A DNA stretch of 64,000 nucleotides from NCBI GenBank assembly GCA_023459355.1, contig JAEWUM010000040.1, forward strand, positions 1 to 64,000. The letters are read 5' to 3'. Of this stretch, positions 1 through 7,952 are shown in pieces (positions within the stretch are counted from its first letter, which is position 1; each line of letters begins with the position of its first letter). The notes under the pieces were generated by a model. It worked only from the letters and a program-made list of their open reading frames with translations, had not been told where the DNA came from and ran no database searches. The DNA comes from Bacteroidota bacterium (GTDB lineage Bacteria > Bacteroidota > Bacteroidia > Bacteroidales > Paludibacteraceae). The position numbers and the translations under genes are program-made.

Positions 1-1739
1 TGAGTCAGCCTCTTTCCTTTCAAATAGAAAAAGTTGTTTTTTCAAGATATTTCTATCTGTTCAAATCTCAGGAAGTGATTTTAAGTGTTTTTTTGGTTTT
101 TAGATCAAAAAACGAGGATTTCTCCTGTTATTTAGCCATTTTCACTGCATATTTAGCCAGATTATGCGATATGCAGAGCAAACCAAACTCAATGTCGACC
201 TTTTCCATGCCGCGTAGCAGGAATTTTTTAAAGTTTTTGTTGGCTTTTAAGTTGCCGAAGGTTTGTTCCACATCTGCCGGTCGCTGACTTCGGTGTTTTA
301 AACCTTGCTCAGTGGTAAGTAATTCCTTGGCCCAGTTCTTCAAATCTTTTAGCCTGTGGTTGATTTGAATGATTCTCTCTTCTTTGGAATCATGACACAA
401 ACAACGTAATGGACAATCGGTACAGCGCTTGGCTTGATAAAGTGAAGCGGTTTGAATAAATCCGGTTTTAGTTTTTGTGGTTCGTTCTCCTATCTTGTGC
501 ATTTGTTGTCCCATGGGGCAATAGCAGCAATCCTTCTCTTTGTTGTAATAAAAGTTACTGCTCTTGAAAGGGTCGTTCTTCCACTTTTTTGTTTGTTCTT
601 TGTGGAAGTAATTGTATTTGATAAATGGAGTAATGTCGTTTTCTTTTGCAAACAGATAGTTTTCTTCGCTACCATATCCGGCATCGGCTATGCTTTCTTT
701 GGGGTATTGTCCATGCATCTCTTTGAAAGAATCCATGTGTTCCTGGTAGGTGGTGGTATCTGTGGTGGTTTGATGGATAGTGTAATTTGTTACGAAGCCG
801 TCTTCAGTAGAAATTTGAGTGTTAAATGCCGGTTTGAGCTGACCGTTACCCATGTGGTCTTCTTTCATACGCATAAAGGTGGCATCCGGATCGGTTTTGC
901 TCATGGAGTTTCTATCGCCCAACTCTTTGTTCTGCTCCTCGTATTGCTTTACCTTGTCTGGCCAGTTCTTCTTAATGTACTTGATTTTGTTTTTTACTTT
1001 GGGGTCAATCTCTACATCACTCAGAGCTTGGTCAATCTTTTCTACCAGGCCTTCAATCTGCTCTGAAGTAATATCTTGATAAGTAATGGGAGTTTTGTCC
1101 AGCAACTCTTCTTTGGTAACTGCCTCGGCATACGCCCAAAGGTCATTGAGTTGTTCGGCCATCTTGCCTATGCGGGTTTGAATGGCTTTACCCCACACAA
1201 AACTATAGCGATTGGCGTTGGCTTCTATCTTGGTACCGTCGGTATAGGCTTTTTCCAGACTTACCATCTTTTGTTCCACCAAAAAATGAACTATCTGTCC
1301 AAACACTTCTTTTAATGTTCCTTTAAGTTTACCGCTGCGAAAGGTGTTTATCGTGTTGTGATCCGGACGTTGCATACCTGCAAGCCACATAAAACGGATA
1401 TCATTGGCTGTAAAATCTTCTATCTTACGAGAAGAGTAGGTGTTACGTAAATAGGCATAGATGATTATTTTCATCATCATTTTGGGATGATAGCCCGGAC
1501 AGCCTACATTTTTATACCTGTTGAGTAGTTTTCGCAAGTCTAAATGCTCTACGGCAGAATCTACTATGCGAACTGGGTCGTTTTGAGGTATAAAATCATC
1601 AAAAGTATAGGGAAATAACTCTTGTTTGTTCTGATTATATTCTTTAAATCGCATATATTTAATTGTATATCAACGATATAAAGATAATAACTTTTATCCA
1701 AATAACCAAAATATCGGACACAAAAAAGAGGCTGACTCA
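1..1739 (-). mobile_element. IS1182-type insertion sequence, apparently intact
   Basis: The element is bounded by a perfect 15-base terminal inverted repeat: TGAGTCAGCCTCTTT at 1-15 and its reverse complement at 1725-1739. It carries one transposase gene on the minus strand that fills most of its length. The left end coincides with the window edge, so the element could begin a few bases earlier and the target duplication cannot be checked. The right end sits 59 bases past the stop of a thioredoxin-lipoprotein gene, so the insertion may have separated that operon from genes formerly downstream. Confidence 0.9.
128..1654 (-). CDS. IS1182 family transposase
   Basis: The 508-residue protein catalyses cut and transfer of the insertion sequence. 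The N-terminal third matches the DUF772-type transposase domain (motif YHPKMMMKIIIYAYLR). The remainder is a DDE nuclease fold: first Asp in AYTDGTKIEA, second Asp in SIADAGYGSE, and Glu in PADVEQTFGNLK. A cysteine-rich insert (CCYCPMG, CTDCPLRCLC) lies before the last acidic residue and may bind zinc, as is common in this family. The reading frame is uninterrupted and of normal length, so the enzyme is probably active. The ATG at 1652-1654 lies 71 bases inside the right terminal repeat, leaving room for a promoter in the element. Confidence 0.95.
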   Translation of the reverse strand: MRFKEYNQNKQELFPYTFDDFIPQNDPVRIVDSAVEHLDLRKLLNRYKNVGCPGYHPKMMMKIIIYAYLRNTYSSRKIEDFTANDIRFMWLAGMQRPDHNTINTFRSGKLKGTLKEVFGQIVHFLVEQKMVSLEKAYTDGTKIEANANRYSFVWGKAIQTRIGKMAEQLNDLWAYAEAVTKEELLDKTPITYQDITSEQIEGLVEKIDQALSDVEIDPKVKNKIKYIKKNWPDKVKQYEEQNKELGDRNSMSKTDPDATFMRMKEDHMGNGQLKPAFNTQISTEDGFVTNYTIHQTTTDTTTYQEHMDSFKEMHGQYPKESIADAGYGSEENYLFAKENDITPFIKYNYFHKEQTKKWKNDPFKSSNFYYNKEKDCCYCPMGQQMHKIGERTTKTKTGFIQTASLYQAKRCTDCPLRCLCHDSKEERIIQINHRLKDLKNWAKELLTTEQGLKHRSQRPADVEQTFGNLKANKNFKKFLLRGMEKVDIEFGLLCISHNLAKYAVKMAK

Positions 1740-1760
1740 TTTTTATTTTGAGACAGCCTC
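1722..1760 (-). terminator. Terminator hairpin formed half by the IS end
   Basis: Read on the minus strand, 1749-1760 (GAGGCTGTCTCA) pairs with the outer 12 bases of the IS right end at 1728-1739 (11 of 12 positions) across a 9-base A/T loop, followed by six T residues (1722-1727). It would end transcripts of the thioredoxin operon before they enter the insertion sequence. Half of the stem lies in the IS and half in the flanking DNA. Confidence 0.6.
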
Positions 1761-1798
1761 ATAACAATTAAAGTAAAATCAGTAAAAAACGTGTAGTC

Positions 1799-2299
1799 TT
1801 AATTGGTCTTTTTCAGCAACACTTCATCAATTGCTTTTTTGAAGGTCTCTTTAGGAAGAGCTCCCTGTGCCATTTGTGGTTGTTCATTTATCGGACAGAA
1901 TAAAAGTGACGGAATACTGCGGATACCAAATGCAGCTGCGAGTTCTTGTTCCTTTTCTGTATCAACTTTGTAAATATAAATCTGACCATCGTATTCTTTT
2001 GCTAATTCTTCCAATACCGGAGCAATCGCTTTACAGGGTCCACACCAATCGGCATAAAAATCGATGATACACGGTTTGTCGCCCAAATACTTCCATTCGG
2101 TAGGATTTGTCTCATAGTTGGCCACCTTTTGTAAAAATTCAGCCTTGGTTAAATGAATTGTTCCCATTTTTTTTGTTTCGTTTGTTTTAATATTATTTGT
2201 TTCGGTTTCTTTTACATCAGCTTTATTGCCCGATTGATTACCGCACGCTGTAAAAGCAATTAAAATCAGCATCAACGATGCTCCCAGGATTTTCTTCAT
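1799..2299 (-). CDS. Thioredoxin-fold lipoprotein
   Basis: A 166-residue exported thiol-disulfide protein. Residues 1-18 are a lipoprotein signal with lipobox FTAC (Cys19), then a polar linker of about 30 residues. The thioredoxin fold follows, with the active site WCGPC at Cys86/Cys89 and the cis-Pro motif RSIPSLL. It should sit in the periplasm anchored to a membrane and reduce or exchange disulfides. It is last in a minus-strand group behind an ArsR-type regulator, a DUF6132 protein and an HMA-like protein (67-base gap to the latter), which suggests a role in metal or thiol stress. The substrate cannot be told from sequence. Confidence 0.9.
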   Translation of the reverse strand: MKKILGASLMLILIAFTACGNQSGNKADVKETETNNIKTNETKKMGTIHLTKAEFLQKVANYETNPTEWKYLGDKPCIIDFYADWCGPCKAIAPVLEELAKEYDGQIYIYKVDTEKEQELAAAFGIRSIPSLLFCPINEQPQMAQGALPKETFKKAIDEVLLKKTN

Positions 2300-2366
2300 A
2301 TTGTTTCTATTTATTTGTTTTATGTTTCCAATCTATAATTTTCTAACAACAGCAGGAGCAGATTGT

Positions 2367-2615
2367 TTATAAAGCACACCCCCAAACGGAAGGTTCGTCT
2401 TCTTCTATGCTCGTTTCTGTTTCTTTCCATCCAAGCCCATCTAACTTTTGTCCAATCGCTGCCCTGGAGATTTCATCGGTATGATGTACCACAATCTTTC
2501 CGTCTATCCGGTCCATTTCGGCTCCGAATACCCCTTGTAAGGTTCCAAGTTGCTTTAATACTTCATTGTTGCAACTCATGCATTGCGATTTCGATACATA
2601 AAATGTGCTATACAT
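2367..2615 (-). CDS. Small heavy-metal-associated (HMA-like) protein
   Basis: An 82-residue cytosolic protein that resembles HMA/MerP-type metal-binding domains: an early beta strand, then QCMSC (Cys12, Cys15) at the position of the CxxC metal loop, and a ferredoxin-like pattern through residue 65. A third cysteine lies near the C terminus (Cys80). The start overlaps the end of the DUF6132 gene by eight bases, so translation is probably coupled. It could be a metal chaperone or a thiol-transfer protein; the metal is unknown. Confidence 0.75.
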   Translation of the reverse strand: MYSTFYVSKSQCMSCNNEVLKQLGTLQGVFGAEMDRIDGKIVVHHTDEISRAAIGQKLDGLGWKETETSIEEDEPSVWGCAL

Positions 2616-2838
2616 CTTCCTGTTTTTCTGAATTGTTTATATCTGTTTTCTTTTTCTTAAATAAATCAAAGAATAAGTATCCCAACACTCCTCCATACAA
2701 TATGCTGATGTATGGATTGGATGTAATCGGACAGCTACCGCTCTGACATCCGATAAAGTAGTAATACAGATAACCTCCGGTCGTACCGGTGATGATTCCT
2801 GCTATCTTTAAAATATGTTTTCTGATAAATTCTTTCAT
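2608..2838 (-). CDS. DUF6132 family membrane protein
   Basis: A 76-residue protein with two hydrophobic segments (about residues 9-26 and 43-60). The linking motif GCQSGSCPITSNP is the hallmark of the DUF6132 family. The paired cysteines CxxxxC next to the membrane suggest redox or metal chemistry, but no function is established for the family. I chose the ATG at 2836-2838 because it gives the usual short charged N terminus. An upstream ATG at 2869-2871 would add 11 residues and overlap the regulator gene. It lies 19 bases after the regulator and overlaps the next gene. Confidence 0.8.
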   Translation of the reverse strand: MKEFIRKHILKIAGIITGTTGGYLYYYFIGCQSGSCPITSNPYISILYGGVLGYLFFDLFKKKKTDINNSEKQEDV

Positions 2839-2857
2839 CTTTTTTATATCTTTCACA

Positions 2858-3145
2858 TTATACACACTCACACGATCTGATACAATCCAAAATTTTTGTA
2901 ATCTGTTTATTTTTCAGTGAGTAAAAGCAATTCTTTCCCTCTCTGCGACAATTCAAGATACCTTTGGCCCGCATATCGGTAAGGTGATGCGATAACAACG
3001 ATTGTTCGCATTGCAGTTTCTCACCAATCTCCGAAACATTCAATTCCTCTTTATCTGCTAAAAGAGAGATTACACACAAACGAGTCCCGTTTGAGATGGC
3101 TTTTAATGTATAGGCTGCCTGTTCCATTTGAGTCAAATCTATCAT
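2858..3145 (-). CDS. ArsR/SmtB-type winged-helix metalloregulator
   Basis: A 95-residue DNA-binding repressor of the ArsR family. The helix-turn-helix covers about residues 34-60, with recognition helix SLLSHHLTDMR and a following wing (CRREGKNCFYSL). The classical ELCVCD metal site is replaced by LQCEQS (Cys46). Other cysteines lie at 24, 66, 73, and in a C-terminal CxxxCxC (88, 92, 94), which could form an alternative sensing site. It is first in the four-gene operon and probably represses it through the operator at 3175-3199 (inference). Confidence 0.9.
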   Translation of the reverse strand: MIDLTQMEQAAYTLKAISNGTRLCVISLLADKEELNVSEIGEKLQCEQSLLSHHLTDMRAKGILNCRREGKNCFYSLKNKQITKILDCIRSCECV

Positions 3146-3168
3146 ATTGCTATTATTGAAAACTTGTG

Positions 3169-3199
3169 CAAATGTATGAACATATTTTCATATATGAAA
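3169..3199 (-). promoter_or_regulatory. arsR-type operon promoter with overlapping operator
   Basis: On the minus strand a Bacteroidota -7 box TACATTTG occupies 3169-3176, 23 bases before the regulator ATG. A perfect inverted repeat TATGAA-N6-TTCATA (3175-3192) and an overlapping palindrome TTTCATATATGAAA (3186-3199) fill the space between the -7 box and the expected -33 region. This placement is typical of an ArsR operator that blocks polymerase. Confidence 0.65.
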
Positions 3200-3314
3200 T
3201 TATTTTTAATATTTTAATATTTTGTGTGATGTTTTTAAATAAACAATTGAATGTCTAACATGCTGACTATGTTTTTCAGCGAAACCAATCTATCATATTT
3301 AACAGAAAAATCTG

Positions 3315-3322
3315 TATCTTTG
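3315..3322 (+). promoter_or_regulatory. Promoter -7 box for aroB
   Basis: TATCTTTG matches the Bacteroidota -7 consensus TAnnTTTG and lies 18 bases before the aroB start codon. No clear TTTG -33 box is seen. Confidence 0.55.
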
Positions 3323-3340
3323 TTGCTCAATTGAAAATGC

Positions 3341-4393
3341 ATGAGTCAGCAAAACACCATTATATGTACAGATGTCCGGAATGCCCTAAATGAAGCAGTA
3401 GGAAAGCATGATCCGGGAGATATTTTTATATTAACTGATGATAATTCGTTGCACTATTGCTTTCCGTTTATCAAAGATCTTGCATGTTTAAAGGGGGCGC
3501 ACCTGATTAATATTCCGGCTGGAGATGAAAATAAGAATATTGATTCAGCTGTTCTAATCTGGAAATATCTAAGTGAGAATGGGGCTACGCGCAAATCGCT
3601 GATGATAAACCTGGGTGGGGGCATGATTACTGATATTGGTGGCTTTGTAGCTTCTACATTCAAACGGGGAATTGAATACATCAATATTTCGACCACTTTA
3701 TTGGGAGCAGTTGATGCAGCTACCGGCGGGAAGACCGGGATCAACTTCATGGGTCTGAAAAATGAAATCGGGGTGTTTAATCCTGCGCTTCAGGTATTAA
3801 TCTATATTGATTTTTTCAAGACACTTGATGATCAGAATCTCCGGTCGGGTTTTGCTGAAATGGTAAAACATGCCCTGATTGATACCCGTGAAGAATGGCA
3901 GGAAGTGTTGAAATTCAACCTGGATGAGGTTAATTTTGAGCTTTTGTCAGCCTTGGTTGATCGTAGTATCCGCATCAAGGAAAGGGTCGTTGAAATAGAT
4001 CCGAAAGAGCAAAATATTCGTAAGGCGTTGAATCTCGGGCATACTTTTGCGCATGCTTTCGAAACTTTTTCTTATCGGGTGAAACGTCCTGTGTTGCATG
4101 GATATGCTGTGATGTGGGGACTTTTGTGCGAATTGTATCTGTCGCATGTAAAACTTGGTTTCCCGAAGGAAGAGTTGTTGAAATTGAAATACATGACCAA
4201 AGCATATTATGGTATGTTTGATTTCGATTGTAATGATTATGAAGCTTTGTATGAGTTGATGACACACGACAAGAAAAATGAATCGAAGGAAATCAATTTT
4301 ACTTTATTATCGGATATAGGAGAAATTCAAATAAACCAAACCGCTTCAAAGGAGGAGATTTTCGAAGTGCTGGATTTCTATCTGATGGGATAA
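3341..4393 (+). CDS. aroB: 3-dehydroquinate synthase
   Basis: The 350-residue enzyme converts DAHP to 3-dehydroquinate, the second step of the shikimate pathway, using NAD and a divalent metal. Visible motifs are the NAD-binding MINLGGGMITDIGGFVAS, the substrate loop TTLLGAVDAATGGKTGIN, and metal ligands in GFAEMVKHALI (Glu), NLGHTFAHAFE (His) and LHGYAVMWG (His). Length is normal. The gene follows its own promoter at 3315-3322 and is followed after 43 bases by a CoA-binding protein gene. The companion gene aroA lies elsewhere in the window (9088-10305). Confidence 0.97.
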   Translation: MSQQNTIICTDVRNALNEAVGKHDPGDIFILTDDNSLHYCFPFIKDLACLKGAHLINIPAGDENKNIDSAVLIWKYLSENGATRKSLMINLGGGMITDIGGFVASTFKRGIEYINISTTLLGAVDAATGGKTGINFMGLKNEIGVFNPALQVLIYIDFFKTLDDQNLRSGFAEMVKHALIDTREEWQEVLKFNLDEVNFELLSALVDRSIRIKERVVEIDPKEQNIRKALNLGHTFAHAFETFSYRVKRPVLHGYAVMWGLLCELYLSHVKLGFPKEELLKLKYMTKAYYGMFDFDCNDYEALYELMTHDKKNESKEINFTLLSDIGEIQINQTASKEEIFEVLDFYLMG

Positions 4394-4436
4394 ATACAAA
4401 CTAAACCCCATCTTCTCTTTGGGAGTGGGGGCTAAT

Positions 4437-4805
4437 ATGAAAAATATGAAGAGAACATTGATTATTGGCGCAAGCAGCAATCCTGAGCGATATGCTTACA
4501 AAGCTGCAGAAAGGCTTTTAGCCCATGGTCATGAAATTGAACTGCTCGGTCTTCGTCCGGATGTAATCTTTGGTCAAACGATTGATACGGAAAGGAAACA
4601 ATATGAACAGCTGGATACGGTGACTTTATATGTAGGTCCGAAAAATCAGCCGGGTTATTATGATTATATTGTTTCGCTGAAACCCAACCGGGTGATTTTC
4701 AACCCCGGAACTGAAAATCCGGAATTCGAAATAATACTTAAAAAGAACGGGATTGCATACGAAGAGGCGTGTACACTCGTTTTATTGGGAACAAATCAGT
4801 ATTAG
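4437..4805 (+). CDS. CoA-binding domain protein
   Basis: A 122-residue protein made of a single Rossmann-like CoA-binding domain (YccU family) starting with TLIIGASSNPERYAYKAAE, the glycine-rich nucleotide loop. The family contains stand-alone relatives of the succinyl-CoA ligase CoA-binding domain whose role is not settled. The ATG at 4437 is chosen; a second in-frame ATG at 4446 would give the more common MKRTLIIGA start, and a TTG at 4419 is less likely. It probably shares the aroB transcript. Confidence 0.85.
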   Translation: MKNMKRTLIIGASSNPERYAYKAAERLLAHGHEIELLGLRPDVIFGQTIDTERKQYEQLDTVTLYVGPKNQPGYYDYIVSLKPNRVIFNPGTENPEFEIILKKNGIAYEEACTLVLLGTNQY

Positions 4806-4850
4806 TGGTCTAAAGCTAAGGTCTAAAGTCTAAAGTTTAAGGTCTGAATG

Positions 4851-4881
4851 CTTATATGTAACTTATATGGCTTATATGGTT
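4851..4881 (+). repeat. Half copy of the CTTATATG-arm repeat
   Basis: Three CTTATATG units in tandem (spaced 11 and 9 bases) followed by GTT. It is the right arm of the element found complete at 17752-17870, 53943-54066 and 55546-55659, but no left arm is present here. The surrounding gap (4806-4979) otherwise holds only short GTCTAAAG repeats. Confidence 0.8.
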
Positions 4882-4979
4882 TAAAAATTTACTTTTGTGT
4901 TTCCTTAGTGTTTCTTTTGCGCCTTTTGTGGTTCAAGAGTTTAAAATTTCAAAGTGAATTAAAAAATTATTTATATATT

Positions 4980-5702
4980 ATGAAGATTGCATTGATTGGT
5001 TATGGTAAGATGGGTAAGATTATCGAACGTATAGCCAAAGAACGAGGACATGAAATTGTTTCGATCATAGATGTTGATAATATAGCCGATTTTCAGTCGG
5101 ATGCTTTTAAAAGTGCAGATGTAGCCATCGAGTTTACTGTGCCGCATGTAGCTCTCAGGAATATCCGCAGTGCCTTTGCTGCCGGCGTACCGGTTGTTTG
5201 TGGTACGACAGGCTGGACGGAACACCTGCCTGAAATAAAGCAGGAGATAGTAACCAAAGGTTATACACTTTTCTGGAGTTCCAACTTCAGCATTGGTGTA
5301 AATATCTTTATGGCTGTAAACAAGTACCTGGCCAAATTAATGGACAAATTTCCGGCATATAATGTGGAAATGACAGAAGTGCATCATACGCAAAAGCTGG
5401 ATGCTCCGAGTGGTACGGCAATCACATTAGCCGAAGGAATACTGGAAAATCTGGAGCGTAAAACAAACTGGTCGAAGGAGGTGGAGGTGACTCCGGAATC
5501 AATGGCCATTAAATCAATCAGGGAAGGGCAGGTGCCAGGCATTCACACCATTGTGTATGATTCGGAGGTGGATTCGATTTCCATTACCCACGATGCGAAA
5601 AGCCGTGAAGGATTTGCTCTGGGTGCCGTCATTGCAGCTGAATTTACTGCCGGAAAGAAAGGATTTTATACCATGCAGGATTTATTGAAGTTTGATGCGT
5701 AA
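4980..5702 (+). CDS. dapB: 4-hydroxy-tetrahydrodipicolinate reductase
   Basis: The 240-residue enzyme reduces 4-hydroxy-tetrahydrodipicolinate in lysine and diaminopimelate synthesis. The nucleotide-binding loop is ALIGYGKMGKII at residues 3-14. The catalytic signature is EVHHTQKLDAPSGTA, containing the active His and Lys. The start at 4980 gives MKIALIGYG, the normal family N terminus; an upstream in-frame ATG at 4848 would add 44 residues encoded by repeat DNA and is rejected. lepB follows after 70 bases, and dapB-lepB-wbqC clustering is usual in Bacteroidales. Confidence 0.96.
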   Translation: MKIALIGYGKMGKIIERIAKERGHEIVSIIDVDNIADFQSDAFKSADVAIEFTVPHVALRNIRSAFAAGVPVVCGTTGWTEHLPEIKQEIVTKGYTLFWSSNFSIGVNIFMAVNKYLAKLMDKFPAYNVEMTEVHHTQKLDAPSGTAITLAEGILENLERKTNWSKEVEVTPESMAIKSIREGQVPGIHTIVYDSEVDSISITHDAKSREGFALGAVIAAEFTAGKKGFYTMQDLLKFDA

Positions 5703-5772
5703 TGAACTTGACTTACATTATGCGAATAAAATTCATCAATAGAATAAAATTAGAATAGAAAAAATAAACATC

Positions 5773-7248
5773 ATGACTCAAGAGCAACAAAACACACAAA
5801 AAACCTGGTTTTCACATCCTGTTAAACAATGGATTAAGGCTATCATCTGGTGTGTTATTTATATCCTTTTTATCGTTTGGGTAGGTAATTTCTGGTGGTT
5901 ATTGTTGCTGCCGGTCGTGTTTGATGCTTTCATCACCAGATTCATCCCCTGGACCTGGTGGAAAAAGTCGAAAGACAAAACTTTTCTGGCGGTGATGGGT
6001 TGGGTCGATGCCATCGTTTTTGCCCTTGTAGCCGTGTATTTCATCAATACTTATTTATTCCAGAATTACCAGATACCAACTTCTTCTTTGGAGAAAAGTC
6101 TGTTGGTGGGCGATTTCCTGTTTGTAAGCAAGGCGAGTTACGGTCCCCGGGTGCCCAATACGCCCCTCTCGTTCCCGCTCGTTCAGCATACATTTCCTGT
6201 TATCAATACAAAATCATTTCTGGAGAAGCCGCAGTGGGATTATAAGAGATTAAAAGGTTTCGATTCCATTGAAAGAGACGATATCGTGGTGTTCAATTTT
6301 CCAACGGGTGATACAGTACCGGTAAACAAACAAAACCCGGATTACTACATTAGTTGCTATTATGAAGGATATAACAGCCTGAAAATGCAGCAACCAGGAG
6401 TTGAGCCCGATGTGGATGCCGTGATGGCTGCCGGAAGAACAATCGTCCGGTCAAAAAAACAGGAGTATGGCGAAATAGTTTATCGTCCGGTCGATCGTCG
6501 TGAAAATTATGTGAAACGATGCGTGGGAATACCCGGCGATTGGTTCGAAATTCGTGACAACCAGATTTTCGTCAATAATGAACCACAGGAAGCTCATCCG
6601 GGCATTCAGTATAATTATTACGTGCAGACCGACGGGCGTTATCTTTCGGCAGATATGCAAACCAAACTGGGTATCAGTAAAGAAGATCGCCTGATGTTAA
6701 ATGCTCAGTATGATTACCATTTGATATCATTTTTAGGAATGGATCCGGCCATGCCAATTTATCATTTCCCGTTGACAGCAGAGATGCTCGAAAAAATAAA
6801 ACATTATCCGGGTGTTGTTAAAATTGCGATTGAGCCTTACGAATTAGGAGGAGATGTTTTCCCGCTCGGCGGAGGAAAGAACTGGAACCGTGATAACATG
6901 GGACCCATTTATATCCCGAAGAAAGGGGTTACGCTCAGGTTGAACGCGTATAATTTCCCGATTTACGAACGCATCATCCGGGTATATGAAAAAAACACGC
7001 TGGAAGTGAAAGATGGAAAGTATTTCATCAATGGAGAAGAAACGGCATACTATACGTTTAAAATGGATTATTACTGGATGATGGGTGATAACCGCCACAA
7101 TTCAGCAGACTCCCGTTACTGGGGCTTTGTTCCGGAGGATCACGTTGTGGGACGACCGGTAGCGGTTTGGTTGTCTCTTGACAAGGATAAAGGTTGGTTT
7201 AACGGCAAAATCAGGTTTAACCGCTTCTTTAAAGATGCCCGCCGCTAA
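5773..7248 (+). CDS. lepB: Signal peptidase I
   Basis: The 491-residue membrane protease removes signal peptides from exported proteins. Hydrophobic segments span about residues 21-50 and 73-95. The catalytic Ser is in IPTSSLEKSL (Ser105) and the general-base Lys is in ENYVKRCVGIPGD (Lys248). The C-terminal family box is MMGDNRHNSADSRYWG. A long insertion between and after the catalytic boxes makes it much larger than the E. coli enzyme, which is normal for Bacteroidota. Its last 14 bases overlap the next gene. Confidence 0.96.
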   Translation: MTQEQQNTQKTWFSHPVKQWIKAIIWCVIYILFIVWVGNFWWLLLLPVVFDAFITRFIPWTWWKKSKDKTFLAVMGWVDAIVFALVAVYFINTYLFQNYQIPTSSLEKSLLVGDFLFVSKASYGPRVPNTPLSFPLVQHTFPVINTKSFLEKPQWDYKRLKGFDSIERDDIVVFNFPTGDTVPVNKQNPDYYISCYYEGYNSLKMQQPGVEPDVDAVMAAGRTIVRSKKQEYGEIVYRPVDRRENYVKRCVGIPGDWFEIRDNQIFVNNEPQEAHPGIQYNYYVQTDGRYLSADMQTKLGISKEDRLMLNAQYDYHLISFLGMDPAMPIYHFPLTAEMLEKIKHYPGVVKIAIEPYELGGDVFPLGGGKNWNRDNMGPIYIPKKGVTLRLNAYNFPIYERIIRVYEKNTLEVKDGKYFINGEETAYYTFKMDYYWMMGDNRHNSADSRYWGFVPEDHVVGRPVAVWLSLDKDKGWFNGKIRFNRFFKDARR

Positions 7249-7885
7249 CTCGGTTTTGGATACCAATATCTCAGGCAGGTATTGTTTGAGTACGGCCTAC
7301 CTCGCTCCGGTTGAGTATTACACGGTACTTGCCAATGCGGATGAAGTATTACTCGAACAGCATGAGAACTACGTAAAGCAGTCGTACAGAAACCGTTGCG
7401 TAATTGCAACAGCCAATGGTTTGATGGATCTCACCATTCCGGTTGAGAAGTTCGAAAATGGTAAAACACGCATCCGTGATATAAGAATATCATATCATGG
7501 AAACTGGCAGTTACAGCATTGGAGATCCATCGCTTCAGCATATAATTCCAGCCCCTTTTTTGAATATTACGCGGATGATTTGATCGGGTTTTATAAAAAG
7601 AAATGGAATTTTCTGTGGGATTACAATATTGAAATTCAACAAAAAATGCTGGAGTTGGTTGATGTACAACCTGCAATCAGGTTAACGGACGTTTATCTAA
7701 AAGAATTGCCGGAAGATATGCATGACTTAAGGACTGCAATACATCCCAAAAAGGAAGCTGTTTTTGGGCATCATGAATCATATTATCAGGTTTTTGCGCC
7801 GAAATTTGGCTTTCAGCCCAATTTGAGTGTATTGGATCTGCTGTTGAATATGGGGAGTGAAGCCGTTTTTACATTAAAAAAATAA
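7235..7885 (+). CDS. WbqC family protein
   Basis: A 216-residue protein of the WbqC family, recognised by STAYLAPVEYY near the N terminus, YVKQSYRNRCVIATANG and the downstream HWRSIASAYNSSPFFEYY block. Members occur in polysaccharide clusters and next to lepB in Bacteroidales; no reaction is firmly established. The ATG at 7235 overlaps the lepB stop by 14 bases, implying translational coupling. An in-frame ATG at 7178 would lie deep inside lepB and is unlikely. Confidence 0.88.
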   Translation: MPAANSVLDTNISGRYCLSTAYLAPVEYYTVLANADEVLLEQHENYVKQSYRNRCVIATANGLMDLTIPVEKFENGKTRIRDIRISYHGNWQLQHWRSIASAYNSSPFFEYYADDLIGFYKKKWNFLWDYNIEIQQKMLELVDVQPAIRLTDVYLKELPEDMHDLRTAIHPKKEAVFGHHESYYQVFAPKFGFQPNLSVLDLLLNMGSEAVFTLKK

Positions 7886-7917
7886 ATTAACAGGGTGATA
7901 AAGTGGTGAATTATCAG

Positions 7918-7925
7918 TACTTTTG
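7918..7925 (+). promoter_or_regulatory. Promoter -7 box for ilvE
   Basis: TACTTTTG matches TAnnTTTG and lies 27 bases before the ilvE ATG and 32 bases after the wbqC-like stop, so ilvE is likely transcribed on its own. Confidence 0.5.
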
Positions 7926-7952
7926 TATGTTAATTGAGCTAATTAAATAATT

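Noticed and set aside
452..1066. Open frame on the plus strand inside the insertion sequence
   Set aside because: It is antisense to the transposase, hydrophobic by chance and has no family match.
4848..4979. N-terminal extension of dapB
   Set aside because: It would translate the half CTTATATG repeat and place a hydrophobic stretch before the normal MKIALIGYG start.
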